From contig NZ_JAGTWY010000001.1 of the NCBI RefSeq assembly GCF_023657445.1, forward strand, positions 1,240,001 through 1,304,000: a DNA stretch of 64,000 bases, written 5' to 3'. The notes under the pieces are model-generated. The model was not told the DNA's origin. It searched no databases and was given only the letters and a program-made list of their open reading frames with translations. Both the position numbers and the translations under genes were made by a program. Positions 55,082 to 63,554 of the stretch are shown here, piece after piece. Source of the stretch: Marinobacter sediminum (GTDB lineage Bacteria; Pseudomonadota; Gammaproteobacteria; Pseudomonadales; Oleiphilaceae). Every line of letters begins with the position of its first letter. Within the stretch, counting starts at the first letter, position 1.

Positions 55082-55378
55082 TTTAAGTACTTTGTGTGGA
55101 AGGCTGCTGAGTGTCTCTACGCTGAAAGTTGAGCCGCCTTTTTTAAGCACTTTGTGTTGAAGGGCATTGCTAACTAGCTGTTTTATCGCATCTGCGGATT
55201 AAGCAGTTTGAGTGGTCGTCTAACGTCCACGCAAAGTACTTAACTTCCACCGAAAGCACTTAATTCGACGTAGCCCCGATTGACTACCGGAATGATTTGG
55301 ACAATCAAAGAAAGTACTGAATAAATTCCACACAAGATGCTGAGATATACTGTTACGGAGTTTTAGTACTTTGGGTGG
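55082..55378. repeat. Repeat cluster 3
   Basis: Plus copies TTTAAGTACTTTGTGTGG at 55082-55099 and TTTAAGCACTTTGTGTTG at 55142-55159 (60 apart), TTAAGCAGTTTGAGTGG with TCGTC at 55199-55220, and TTTAGTACTTTGGGTGG at 55362-55378. Inverted copies at 55227-55243, 55247-55263 and 55299-55321. More decayed than cluster 2. A truncated enoyl-CoA hydratase piece starts directly to its right. Confidence 0.82.
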
Positions 55379-55382
55379 CCCT

Positions 55383-55487
55383 CTAGCAATTACAATGTCG
55401 CAGCAGGCCGCAAGCCCCGCAGCCCCGCCAAAGACCGCGCCCTGCACCAGCCCGATGACGGGTTTGGGCATCTGGTTCAGAAGTCGC
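55383..55487 (-). pseudogene. Internal fragment of an enoyl-CoA hydratase gene
   Basis: On the minus strand this reads RLLNQMPKPVIGLVQGAVFG and GAAGLAACCDIVIA, the central region of methylglutaconyl-CoA-type hydratases, with no start, no stop and both ends missing. Its left edge meets repeat cluster 3; on the right it runs into the end of the lipoprotein gene, whose stop falls inside it. Confidence 0.78.
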
Positions 55488-55995
55488 CCGACTTACCCAC
55501 GTAGACGTAGACCGAAGAGCTCCCCCGAGTTGCCACTCTGTGAACCGACACATCCGGATCGGCTGGATCTGGTGATTTGAAATGGGTTGCTACACCGGCT
55601 TTTTCGCCGTCCCGGACGCGATCCCTTTCGGCCGATTCCCAGGTGTTTCCAATACATTGGGATATAGAGCTGACCGCTGCGTTGTAACGTGCGGTGGCCA
55701 CCTCATCATTTGGCGTATTGGCCGAGCAGACATAGGCCGAATCGTTGTTTGCCCAGGACCATACCTCACAGTGGCCCTTGATGATCTGCTCCTTTGCCGA
55801 AAAAACTGTCATGGCGTTGAAGTTGGTGGCGCTTCCGCGGTACTGGGCAAATCCCGACGGATAGTCCGCAATAATGACCTTCAGAGAAGCGCAGGGATCG
55901 TCCACGCCCAGGGTAAGCTTCTGGGGAGCGGAGCAGCCTGTAAGGGCCAGGCCCAGAATCATTGCAATAAACGGTTGGGGAGTGCGGTTTGTCAT
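55477..55995 (-). CDS. Hypothetical lipoprotein
   Basis: Start at MTNRTPQPFIAMILGLALTGC (55995), 172 residues; lipobox LTGC. The mature part has paired cysteines (DDPCASLK, KGHCEVWSWANNDSAYVCSA, SQCIGNTW). No family recognised. The last residues (VYVYVGKSGDF) are encoded partly in hydratase remnant sequence, so the true C-terminus may have been altered by a rearrangement. Confidence 0.68.
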   Translation of the reverse strand: MTNRTPQPFIAMILGLALTGCSAPQKLTLGVDDPCASLKVIIADYPSGFAQYRGSATNFNAMTVFSAKEQIIKGHCEVWSWANNDSAYVCSANTPNDEVATARYNAAVSSISQCIGNTWESAERDRVRDGEKAGVATHFKSPDPADPDVSVHRVATRGSSSVYVYVGKSGDF

Positions 55996-56082
55996 GGGGG
56001 CGCTCATTCGGTAAAGGATTGCAGGATCAAGATTGACTTGTGGGTGCGCATGATTTTGGCCACGCAGGATAACCTTTCACTT

Positions 56083-56715
56083 TTATCTATCGGCCTTTTT
56101 CAGGCTGTCGCGCAACGCATTTACAATGATACGACCATAGTCCTGTACTGCCGAATCGAGAGATTCTGGGTCCAGGGTGCTCGAAAACACCTGCCATACG
56201 GGTTGACTGGTATCGGTATCAAACAAAGTGGATTTAAGGGTGTATTTGACAGAATCCTGGAAGTAGCTGGGCATTCTCGTTGTTTCCACATAGGTTCTGG
56301 ACGCAAGTGGCCCTATCGGAACGACAACCGGCATGTAAACGATTTGCTCCGGAACGTAATTGACGTCCCGTTCTTTTTTAACCAGTGCAGTAACCAGTAC
56401 ACCGTCAAAATTTCCGGCTTTTGCAGAGCTGGATACCAGCGACTGGATTGCGTCGGGGTCGTTCCAGGGGAAGCTGTCTGCGGATGAATCGAATGCCTCG
56501 GCGTCAAACCCGTCCTTGTTGAGCTGGTCCACTAGAGAAGTCTCAACTGAATTGCGAATCTGATTCTTGCTTGAGACCGCAAAGACCAGAACCGTTCGGT
56601 AAGCTTTATCTACTTTTATTTCTTCAATTCGATCAATTTTTGTGGATGCTGAGGAGCAGCCAACAAGCAACGCGACAAGCCACAAACAAATGCCTCTGTT
56701 CATGTGTTTTCCCAT
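56083..56715 (-). CDS. Hypothetical lipoprotein (DUF4136-like)
   Basis: Start at MGKHMNRGICLWLVALLVGC (56715, GAGAG upstream), 210 residues, lipobox LVGC. After it come VDKAYRTVLVFAVSSKNQIRNSVETSLVDQLNKDGFDAEAFDSS and FDGVLVTALVKKERDVNYVP, an alternating alpha/beta pattern as in envelope lipoproteins with a GNA1162/DUF4136-like core. The C-terminus SAVQDYGRIIVNALRDSL is helical. Function unknown. Confidence 0.72.
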   Translation of the reverse strand: MGKHMNRGICLWLVALLVGCSSASTKIDRIEEIKVDKAYRTVLVFAVSSKNQIRNSVETSLVDQLNKDGFDAEAFDSSADSFPWNDPDAIQSLVSSSAKAGNFDGVLVTALVKKERDVNYVPEQIVYMPVVVPIGPLASRTYVETTRMPSYFQDSVKYTLKSTLFDTDTSQPVWQVFSSTLDPESLDSAVQDYGRIIVNALRDSLKKADR

Positions 56716-56767
56716 GTTTTTAGTCTCTCGTTTTGACAGGAACGCCAAGGTAGTCTCATGAGCCCGG

Positions 56768-57358
56768 CTACTTTGCAGGTTCAACTGAAACTGCCACCGC
56801 CTCGGTGTAAGTGACCAACACCTGATCCCCGGCATTGACTACCTTGAAGTGGTCAGGATTATTCACGAGCAGCTCGAATATTCGCCCCTGCGGGCCTTTA
56901 AGAGTAATCGTGCTTTTACCAGGAGAAACAGCCACAACATCGGCGAAGGCTTGAACGATTTGCCCTACCCCGCCACCAGGCTTCATACCGGGCTCGGCCC
57001 GTGCCGCAGCGGCACCGATTGAGACGTCCGCGTCGTCTGACCGGACTTTTTGTAAGGTCAGCGACAGCGATTGCGTGTACTCAACAACAATCTCATCGTT
57101 CAAACTGATCTGATCGAAATTGCGAACGCGCTGATCTGCAGCGACTTCAATCATGTCGCCGCCAGGAAGTTCAAGCATCAGGGTTCGAGTTTCTTTTTCG
57201 ATACCTTTAACGACTGCCGAAGCCGAGACGGTGGTGGTTCGGGTTGCGCTGCCAGCCCGACTTTCAATGGTCGACTGCTCCTGCGAGGCGTTCTGCGCCA
57301 AAACGGGCAACGATACTACAGATAAAGCCAAAACCTTGATGAGCAACAAACGGTACAT
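56768..57358 (-). CDS. Exported hypothetical protein
   Basis: A 196-residue protein with signal peptide (LLIKVLALSVVSLPVLAQ). The mature region repeats a small beta motif: VVKGIEKETRTLMLELPGGD and VVAVSPGKSTITLKGPQGRIFEL, each followed by VRNFDQISLNDEIVVEYT and FKVVNAGDQVLVTYTEA. The two halves look like an internal duplication of one beta domain. The function is unknown. Confidence 0.72.
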   Translation of the reverse strand: MYRLLLIKVLALSVVSLPVLAQNASQEQSTIESRAGSATRTTTVSASAVVKGIEKETRTLMLELPGGDMIEVAADQRVRNFDQISLNDEIVVEYTQSLSLTLQKVRSDDADVSIGAAAARAEPGMKPGGGVGQIVQAFADVVAVSPGKSTITLKGPQGRIFELLVNNPDHFKVVNAGDQVLVTYTEAVAVSVEPAK

Positions 57359-57446
57359 TGTGCTTTCCTTGTTTTCGGTTAACAGTAAGTGATCCCTTTA
57401 ACGCAATATACTTAACCCGTGGGTGCGTCGATTCTGCTCTCCCCTT

Positions 57447-57833
57447 TTATTCGGTCGTTTGCGCAACCGCAGCGACCCACTCATCTTTTGTCATCTGATC
57501 GCGGATGGCGAATCGGTGGTCGAGTGCAAGAGATTGAGCTGTTTCCCACTCGTCGTTCAGCAGGTCAAGTTGCACCTGCAGGCTGGCAGGACCAGCGTCG
57601 TGATCTTTATATAATTCGGTCAAAACCTTGCCGGATTTAGCAAACGTTTTGTCGAATTTCTTCAATTCATCCCGGAGTGCCGCCACCTCCTGCATGACCG
57701 CTTCGGCCCTGGCCGTATCGGTGATTTCCTGCTGTGCGAGCCTTTCGAAGCTCTTGAGCATGTCTTGGGTCAGGATCGCGCCGGATGCGTTGGGACCACC
57801 CAGAAAAAAAGCAACTATTATTGCCACCAGCAT
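57447..57833 (-). CDS. Small exported coiled-coil protein
   Basis: A 128-residue protein with N-terminal signal (MLVAIIVAFFLGGPNASG) and a charged helix (FERLAQQEITDTARAEAVMQEVAALRDELKKF). Its ITDTARAE and MTKDEWVAAVAQ blocks echo IDDSARAE and VTAKEWEKLAKFE of the next gene, so the pair are paralogues. One base separates it from the upstream gene stop. The function is unknown. Confidence 0.68.
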   Translation of the reverse strand: MLVAIIVAFFLGGPNASGAILTQDMLKSFERLAQQEITDTARAEAVMQEVAALRDELKKFDKTFAKSGKVLTELYKDHDAGPASLQVQLDLLNDEWETAQSLALDHRFAIRDQMTKDEWVAAVAQTTE

Positions 57834-57834
57834 C

Positions 57835-58311
57835 TTACTGGCCTCCCGCCTGATAACTCATGGTTCTTGGGTTAAGTTCCTTCAACTCAAACTTCGCCAG
57901 CTTTTCCCACTCTTTTGCCGTAACAGTTGCCTTCATCTTGCCCATCAAAGCCAGGAACTCGGCTTGAGCGGCGCGGCGTTCCGCGTTGTACTCTTGAATG
58001 AGGTTTTCCAGGTTTTCGCGTTCGGTTGAATAATCCCGGCTCAAAGTCTTCAGTCTTTTCGAGTAGTGCTGCACTGCAGTTGCGTGTTGGCTGATTAACT
58101 GTTCCCTTTCAGCTGATAAAGCCGCAAACTTTTCAGCCCTCGCCGAGTCATCGATTTCGTCCGTAATCAAATTCTGGAAATCGGCACGAGTTTCCGCGCG
58201 CTGCTTTTCCAGCTCATCCGGATTCGAGTCTTTCGATTTACTGGCGCAGCCGATAAAGGTTGATGTAGCGATACTGGCAACGAACACAATAAAAATCGGA
58301 TTGAGTTTCAT
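57835..58311 (-). CDS. Coiled-coil lipoprotein
   Basis: A 158-residue lipoprotein (IATSTFIGCASK, lipobox FIGC). The rest is a nearly continuous helix: DFQNLITDEIDDSARAEKFA, ALSAEREQLISQHATAVQHY, ERENLENLIQEYNAERRAAQ. Paralogous to and coupled with the gene at 57447, so the two may form a heteromeric periplasmic rod. The function is unknown. Confidence 0.72.
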   Translation of the reverse strand: MKLNPIFIVFVASIATSTFIGCASKSKDSNPDELEKQRAETRADFQNLITDEIDDSARAEKFAALSAEREQLISQHATAVQHYSKRLKTLSRDYSTERENLENLIQEYNAERRAAQAEFLALMGKMKATVTAKEWEKLAKFELKELNPRTMSYQAGGQ

Positions 58312-58481
58312 TTGTTTATCCGGGGTTTCGGCTCTTGTATGCTTGATCTTTGACCAGTTGTGATTGTACCGCTATCAGTTCTGCGCAACATATAGCTTTT
58401 TTTCAGGTCAGCACCCGGATACCGGGAGCGGAGGCGCCATCGCAACAGGATCGCGGGTCAGCTAATCGCTGACTGTCTTAT

Positions 58482-58955
58482 TCATGCCAGTAAGGTCTTG
58501 CCCAATCGCTCCAGTTCCAGTGTGTAACAAAATAACGAGAACAACATTGCGAGCAAAAGCAAGTACCGAAACACTGGTATGGAGTCCGGTGGCGTGTTTA
58601 CGATGAACAAGAGCGAGAACGCCGCAGATCCGAGTAAAAACACAAGTCGCGCCACAAACAACACAAAATGCCCGAGCAGCGGATTTACGTAACTGGGCTG
58701 CGCCGGACGCAGCCGATAGCCTATCCAATATCCCACTTGAATCAGCGCTACGGCCACGAGCGACCATAGGGGCGTTTCGGGGGTCGCAAAAACAAGGCCG
58801 TCTTGTATGAGTTGCCGTAACACCGGCAGTCTTTCCCAGTACATGACGACTACACCACTGGTTTGAAAAGCCAACAGGAGCGGGTACAGCCAGCGGCCCC
58901 CGGTATTGCTCTCGGGCCCGGTGGTCAAGTCGCTGGAATCAGTTGGTGTTGTCAT
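58482..58955 (-). CDS. Four-helix membrane protein
   Basis: Start at MTTPTDSSDLTTGPESNTGG (58955), 157 residues; the frame to 59030 overlaps the small gene upstream. Four hydrophobic segments: WLYPLLLAFQTSGVVVMYW, PLWSLVAVALIQVGYWIGY, LGHFVLFVARLVFLLGSAAFSLLF and RYLLLLAMLFSLFCYTLEL. No family recognised. It starts 4 bp after the stop of a 56-residue membrane protein, with which it forms an operon. Confidence 0.72.
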   Translation of the reverse strand: MTTPTDSSDLTTGPESNTGGRWLYPLLLAFQTSGVVVMYWERLPVLRQLIQDGLVFATPETPLWSLVAVALIQVGYWIGYRLRPAQPSYVNPLLGHFVLFVARLVFLLGSAAFSLLFIVNTPPDSIPVFRYLLLLAMLFSLFCYTLELERLGKTLLA

Positions 58956-58959
58956 GAAT

Positions 58960-59130
58960 CTAGTTGCCAGTACCACGGGGTTCTTCCGTAAGGGGCAATA
59001 AGAAAAGCCTGGCGATCTCCCCTGCCCCAAGGTGTCTTTTCACGACATAAAGGCAGTTGTACACAAGCAGCACGCCAATCCAGACAGCAAAGTACAGCGT
59101 TGTCACTGCCACTTCCCGGATCTCGTGCAT
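58960..59130 (-). CDS. 56-residue single-helix membrane protein
   Basis: A short frame easily missed: MHEIREVAVTTLYFAVWIGV, LLVYNCLYVVKRHLGAGEIA, RLFLLPLTEEPRGTGN, then TAG. One membrane helix (TTLYFAVWIGVLLVYNCLYVV) is followed by a basic stretch. An in-frame TAG three codons upstream fixes the start at this ATG. It sits 4 bp before the four-helix protein at 58482-58955, so the two products are probably partners in the membrane. Confidence 0.68.
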   Translation of the reverse strand: MHEIREVAVTTLYFAVWIGVLLVYNCLYVVKRHLGAGEIARLFLLPLTEEPRGTGN

Positions 59131-59298
59131 CAGCTTCTACCCAAAACTCATCGTAGGCGGTCCAGCGACCAGACGATCGAGCATATGACGAGAATCGAGT
59201 ACTGTCTGCGTCCGTGCATGAGGAATTACTCCCGTGGAAACTCGTTAAAGGGGGTATAAGTCCTTTCTCTATTACAGTGTTGTTGGTTTGATTAGCAC

Positions 59299-60075
59299 TT
59301 AAAAATCAAATTTGAGATAGGCCAATGCCCCCTCGTATTGCCAGTCCACGTCGCCCTGAAAGCTATTTTTTGATACCCCAACGTCAAGCTTTACGGAATT
59401 GATGCCGACGCCAACCGCAATGGCCTTGGTCACGCTGAAATCAAGACCGACGAAGACGTCGTACAGAGATCCTTCATAGTCTCCGTAGTCAACGGCAAAA
59501 ATTTCCCCACTGCCGCGGATAGCCCATCGGTCAGCAAAGCGGTGTTCGCCGCGAAGACCGATGACTGGCAATGGTGCTGTCAGGTCACTCGATTCGACAC
59601 TGCCGCCGCCAGAGGCAGACAGAGTCGCGCTCATGTCTGCTATGTACAGGCCAACAGTGGCGCCAAGAAAGCTGCGATCGCGTTTCAGAAACATCCAGGT
59701 GTATCCCAGCTTATAGATGGCCAGGTCGAACTCTGTCTCTACAGTGCTGCTGATAGGGTAGGTCGTATCCTCCCAGATGATTTCCCTCTCAATCTGTTTC
59801 GATGAAGAGCGGGACAGATCGAACGCACTGAAGTCGAATCGATGCTTTTCGGCGAATCTCCAGTAAGCGTCCACCCGAAAAACCGTATCCGACTTCTCGA
59901 GTCCAAGGTCGTCCTCCAGGTCTACGTCCGTTCCTCGGCCAGATTCTCCGTCCACTCTCGTTTGGCTGTCGCGATCTGTAAAAAAAGCCCCGATGCTGAT
60001 GCTAAATCTCGGGTCTTCTTCAGCGATCGCCGTGCTCGTGATAATCAGAAATATAAAAAACGAAATGACGCGCAT
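59299..60075 (-). CDS. Outer-membrane beta-barrel protein
   Basis: A 258-residue protein with signal peptide (ISFFIFLIITSTAIAEE) and strands of alternating pattern: RFSISIGAFFTDRDSQT, VFRVDAYWRFAEKHRFDFSAF, IYKLGYTWMFLKRDRSFLGATVGLY, ending in ALAYLKFDF, a normal barrel end. It is acidic. No ligand or partner is suggested by the neighbours. Confidence 0.78.
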   Translation of the reverse strand: MRVISFFIFLIITSTAIAEEDPRFSISIGAFFTDRDSQTRVDGESGRGTDVDLEDDLGLEKSDTVFRVDAYWRFAEKHRFDFSAFDLSRSSSKQIEREIIWEDTTYPISSTVETEFDLAIYKLGYTWMFLKRDRSFLGATVGLYIADMSATLSASGGGSVESSDLTAPLPVIGLRGEHRFADRWAIRGSGEIFAVDYGDYEGSLYDVFVGLDFSVTKAIAVGVGINSVKLDVGVSKNSFQGDVDWQYEGALAYLKFDF

Positions 60076-60178
60076 GTGATCCCTCCTCCAGGTTCATAGC
60101 CTCACTATTCCCCTATAGCTGTCCGGTCGCTATCAAGAAAACGCATAGCGTTATCGGAACGGGCGCGTCGTCAGTCGA

Positions 60179-60562
60179 TTATGAACGATCCGGGCTCCGC
60201 TCACCTGTCCGGCTCTGGAGCAAGGTGTCGGAAGGTGATTCACTGAACTGCCGCTTGTAGTCGAGTGAAAACTGCCCCATGTGTGCGAAACCGCACTCTT
60301 GGGCGATACTCGTAACTGTGGTCCTGGAAGGGTCAGCATGCTGAAGTAGCATCCTGGCTTTCTTCAGTCGCTCCTGTTTCAAGAAGGCCATTGGTGTGAT
60401 GCCGTAGGTGTGCAGAAAAAGATAACCGAGCGTTCGCTTACTTACACCAGACGCTTCAGAAAGATTACCGAGCTGGATTCTTTCTTTCATGTGTCGTGCG
60501 ATGTAGGCAAGCGCTTCATCTAGTCTGCTGTGATAGGTCGATCTCTTATTCGGCATGGTCAT
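60179..60562 (-). CDS. AraC-type DNA-binding protein without sensor domain
   Basis: A 127-residue protein that is only the AraC double helix-turn-helix: SRLDEALAYIARHMKERIQL, GNLSEASGVSKRTLGYLFLHT, YGITPMAFLKQERLKKARML, and VTSIAQECGFAHMGQFSLDYKRQFSESPS. No effector domain is present, as in MarA/SoxS, whose activity depends on amount. It could be a truncated AraC regulator of the same group as the next gene. Confidence 0.88.
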   Translation of the reverse strand: MTMPNKRSTYHSRLDEALAYIARHMKERIQLGNLSEASGVSKRTLGYLFLHTYGITPMAFLKQERLKKARMLLQHADPSRTTVTSIAQECGFAHMGQFSLDYKRQFSESPSDTLLQSRTGERSPDRS

Positions 60563-60698
60563 GATAGTTCACAACACCGTTCGACGCTGGATTGCGTGAG
60601 CGTTGATTCTAGGGCGGAAGGAAATCGGTTCGCTATCGTGAATCCGCACGAATCAGGATCGGCGGCAAAGCGATTGGGGCGGGGAAAAGAGGCAGGGG

Positions 60699-61661
60699 CT
60701 AGGTGATCGCCCGCGCAAGCGTAGCGCTTGGGCACTCGCCGAAGGCATTTTTGTACTGGGTCGTAAACAGACTCATGTGGTTGAACCCCATTCTGAACGC
60801 CTCGTTGGTGACGGTCGTTTGTCCGCCTGACGCCTTTAGATGCCTACGCACCTGGTGCAGGCGCAACAAACGTAAATAGCGGGAAGGGCTGGTCCCGTAG
60901 GCAGTGGCGAAAGCGTATTCCAGGTATCGACGGCTGACGTTCATGGCCACGCACAGGTCGTCGACGCTGATGGGTTCAACGATCCTCTCTCGCATATAGG
61001 ATTCGGCTCGCTTCGCCACAATAAAATGCCCGCTGACTTGAGCCATCACTTTCGTTCGAGTTGCGTCAATCGAGCTCAGGGCGGCGCCGAGCGCATTGCG
61101 AACATCGGTCACCAGCCAGTCGGCCGCCAGAGTATCCAGCGGAATGTCAGCGGGTCGAACAATATTTGCTATGGCTTGTCGCAGGTTCGCCAATTTTTCG
61201 GGATTGATATTTATCGTCATACAGGAGCGGGCCTGAATCAGGTTTGTACTCGACGTAGTTTCTTCGATGGCATTGATCCACTCGGGGGGGATGACCAGAG
61301 AAGTCCATCCATAGCTTGCCGATAGATAGCCGTTGAGCTCCTTGCCGGGAGGGAACAGCAACAATTCCGACGCATCGACTGGATTGCCGTTCCAGGTGGC
61401 GTGAGCGCCATCTGGGAAAACGCCAATGCTAAAACATCTGGTGTCCAGATCGCCCATCACACGAAGAGGCACGTTGACCTTGCCGAGGTCGATCGAGAGA
61501 TCGCCCAATGAAACCTGATCAAGCGCGATGTCGATATTGCCGGATTTCAGTTGGACAAATTCGAGGTTGGAACCGCTGATTGCATGGTTCAAATCATCCA
61601 GGTCATGAAACCGGGCTCCAGGCTGGTATTGATTTCCAGGATCAGCGGGCGTTCCATCCAT
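60699..61661 (-). CDS. AraC family transcriptional regulator
   Basis: A 320-residue AraC regulator with AGGGAAAG before the ATG. The C-terminal 110 residues hold the two helix-turn-helices: PISVDDLCVAMNVSRRYLEY and TNEAFRMGFNHMSLFTTQYKNAFGECPS. The N-terminal cupin-like part includes FSIGVFPDGAHATWNG. It is divergent from the DUF1254 pair over 270 bp and is the likely regulator of it. Confidence 0.9.
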   Translation of the reverse strand: MDGTPADPGNQYQPGARFHDLDDLNHAISGSNLEFVQLKSGNIDIALDQVSLGDLSIDLGKVNVPLRVMGDLDTRCFSIGVFPDGAHATWNGNPVDASELLLFPPGKELNGYLSASYGWTSLVIPPEWINAIEETTSSTNLIQARSCMTININPEKLANLRQAIANIVRPADIPLDTLAADWLVTDVRNALGAALSSIDATRTKVMAQVSGHFIVAKRAESYMRERIVEPISVDDLCVAMNVSRRYLEYAFATAYGTSPSRYLRLLRLHQVRRHLKASGGQTTVTNEAFRMGFNHMSLFTTQYKNAFGECPSATLARAIT

Positions 61662-61931
61662 GGTTCTTTCCCTGCGATTTCTAGATAAGCAATCCTAAGC
61701 GTATGCCAATCGGTACCGCTTTGCCAGAAATACTGCTTCAGAAGTCCGGCACGTTTCACAGCACCGGATATTACTTTAACGCTCTTACGCCTTGCGCATT
61801 ATTGATAGCGCTGTAGATATGCACCGGGGGATGCTAACGAAGAGGCTTTAAAAACCTTGAAAGACCCGAATCAGCTACTTACCCGAAAATCTGACGACTG
61901 ACATTTCGCCCAAAAAAAAGGATAGAAGGCT

Positions 61932-63485
61932 ATGAAACGCAGGGAGAGTCTTTTTGGCGCCACCGTTCCGGCGACACTCACCAAATATTTGATGTATCGC
62001 TCGCGAGCGACAGCTAACTGGATGGGCAAACTTGCCTCCAGGCTACTGGTGTTCATTGCCTTAACCGGTTTCGTGGTTTGCGCACAGGCCGCGCCGGAGG
62101 CCGAGCAGAAACCCGAAGCAGTCGCCGAGCGGGCATACCTTTACGGACTCCAGCAGGCTATCTTTTATGGCCAGCGTTGGATTTATACCCAGAACGACGC
62201 CGAGACGAATGACATCTATTCGGGGCTGAACCGGTTCTTCTGGGTGCGCAAGCAGATCACCCCGGATTTTCCCGTCGTGACGCCGAATGCGACAACGCTC
62301 TATGGCTCGGGCTTTCTGGACCTGCGCGACGGTCCCGTTGTGATCGAAGTGCCCGAAATCACCGACCGCTATTTCAGCGTCCAGATTATGGACCCATACG
62401 GCATTTTCCGAATCATCGTCGGCTCGCCCTTCAACGGCACCAAGGCGCGGAAGTACATCCTGGTTCCGCCGGGATTTGAGGGCAATGTTCCGGCGGATTT
62501 CCCGACCACGGACATTATGCAATGGCCGTCGAAAACCGCTTACGGTGTGGTCCGCATGGCGGTCAAGACCGGATCAGATTCGGAGATAGCAACGATCAAT
62601 GCCTATCAGGACCAGGTCACGGTTACGCCCCTGGCCGATTGGCTGTCCAATGGCAATAAGGGGATCGCCCAGGCAGATCGGGATATCGTTCCCGGCGATT
62701 TTGTTGTTCCCGCCGGACTGCCGGATTATTCGGTAGGTCAGGTCGACAAACAGACGGCCGAGCAATTCTTTACCTTGCTCAACGTTATCCTTAACGATGC
62801 GACCATGCCGGTGCTGGAGGATTCGCTGCTTGAGTCGCAGATGCTTGCGCAACTCAGGTCGATCGGTATCGGCAAAGGCCTGACATTCGACTGGGAGAAG
62901 ATGACAGCCGATCAGCAAGCCGCGCTGGAGGCCGGGTTCAAGGCGGGTTTCGAAAATGTCCGAAAAACGTTGAAGTCGAACCTCATTAACATGAACGGCT
63001 GGGGTATCGTGCGCAATGACGGCGGATTCGAGACCAAGTGGATGGACCGGGCCGTGATTGCCGATGCGGCCTGGGCGGCACCGGACAAGAACATTTCGCA
63101 CGGCGGCGCGTTCCTCTTCACCGACGCCGATGGCAAGCCGCTGTCTGGTGCCAACAAGTATACGATGACCTTCGACATGAACGATTTGCCGCCAGTGACC
63201 CAGTTCTGGTCAATTCCGATCTATGACGCCAACGGTTATTTCGTCGCAAACGAGATCAACCGCTATACGGTGAACAGCTTCATGCTGGACGCAGGCGATT
63301 TGGTGGTCAAGGACGGCAAGCTGGTGATCTATGTGCAGAACGCGAAACCGACGGATCCAGACCAGGCCAAGAACTGGCTGCCGGCACCGAAGGAAGGGTT
63401 CAGGTTCACATCGCGGTACTACGGGCCCTATGCCCCGCTGACGAATGGCACGTACAACATGCCCAAGGTCGTCCGGGTGAAATGA
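61932..63485 (+). CDS. DUF1254/DUF1214 family exported protein
   Basis: A 517-residue protein; AAGGATAGAAGG lies before the ATG. An N-terminal signal-like helix (LLVFIALTGFVVCAQAA, about residues 38-54) follows a long basic leader. The DUF1254 domain follows (VTPNATTLYGSGFLDLRDGP, RYFSVQIMDPYGIFRIIVGSP), then the C-terminal DUF1214 (YTMTFDMNDLPPVTQFWSIPIYD, NRYTVNSFMLDA). The family is periplasmic, of unknown function, often duplicated, and sometimes near aromatic or alkane genes. Confidence 0.9.
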   Translation: MKRRESLFGATVPATLTKYLMYRSRATANWMGKLASRLLVFIALTGFVVCAQAAPEAEQKPEAVAERAYLYGLQQAIFYGQRWIYTQNDAETNDIYSGLNRFFWVRKQITPDFPVVTPNATTLYGSGFLDLRDGPVVIEVPEITDRYFSVQIMDPYGIFRIIVGSPFNGTKARKYILVPPGFEGNVPADFPTTDIMQWPSKTAYGVVRMAVKTGSDSEIATINAYQDQVTVTPLADWLSNGNKGIAQADRDIVPGDFVVPAGLPDYSVGQVDKQTAEQFFTLLNVILNDATMPVLEDSLLESQMLAQLRSIGIGKGLTFDWEKMTADQQAALEAGFKAGFENVRKTLKSNLINMNGWGIVRNDGGFETKWMDRAVIADAAWAAPDKNISHGGAFLFTDADGKPLSGANKYTMTFDMNDLPPVTQFWSIPIYDANGYFVANEINRYTVNSFMLDAGDLVVKDGKLVIYVQNAKPTDPDQAKNWLPAPKEGFRFTSRYYGPYAPLTNGTYNMPKVVRVK

Positions 63486-63507
63486 GCGCGTAACAAACCA
63501 AGGGGGT

Positions 63508-63526
63508 AGCCGCCCGTTGGGCGGCT
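63508..63526 (+). terminator. Hairpin between the two DUF1254 genes
   Basis: An 8-bp perfect stem (AGCCGCCC/GGGCGGCT) with GTT loop between the tandem genes. No U-run follows, so it may be an mRNA-stability element or partial attenuator. Confidence 0.45.
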
Positions 63527-63554
63527 GATGCTTACAAGGGAATGAGGAAGAGCA

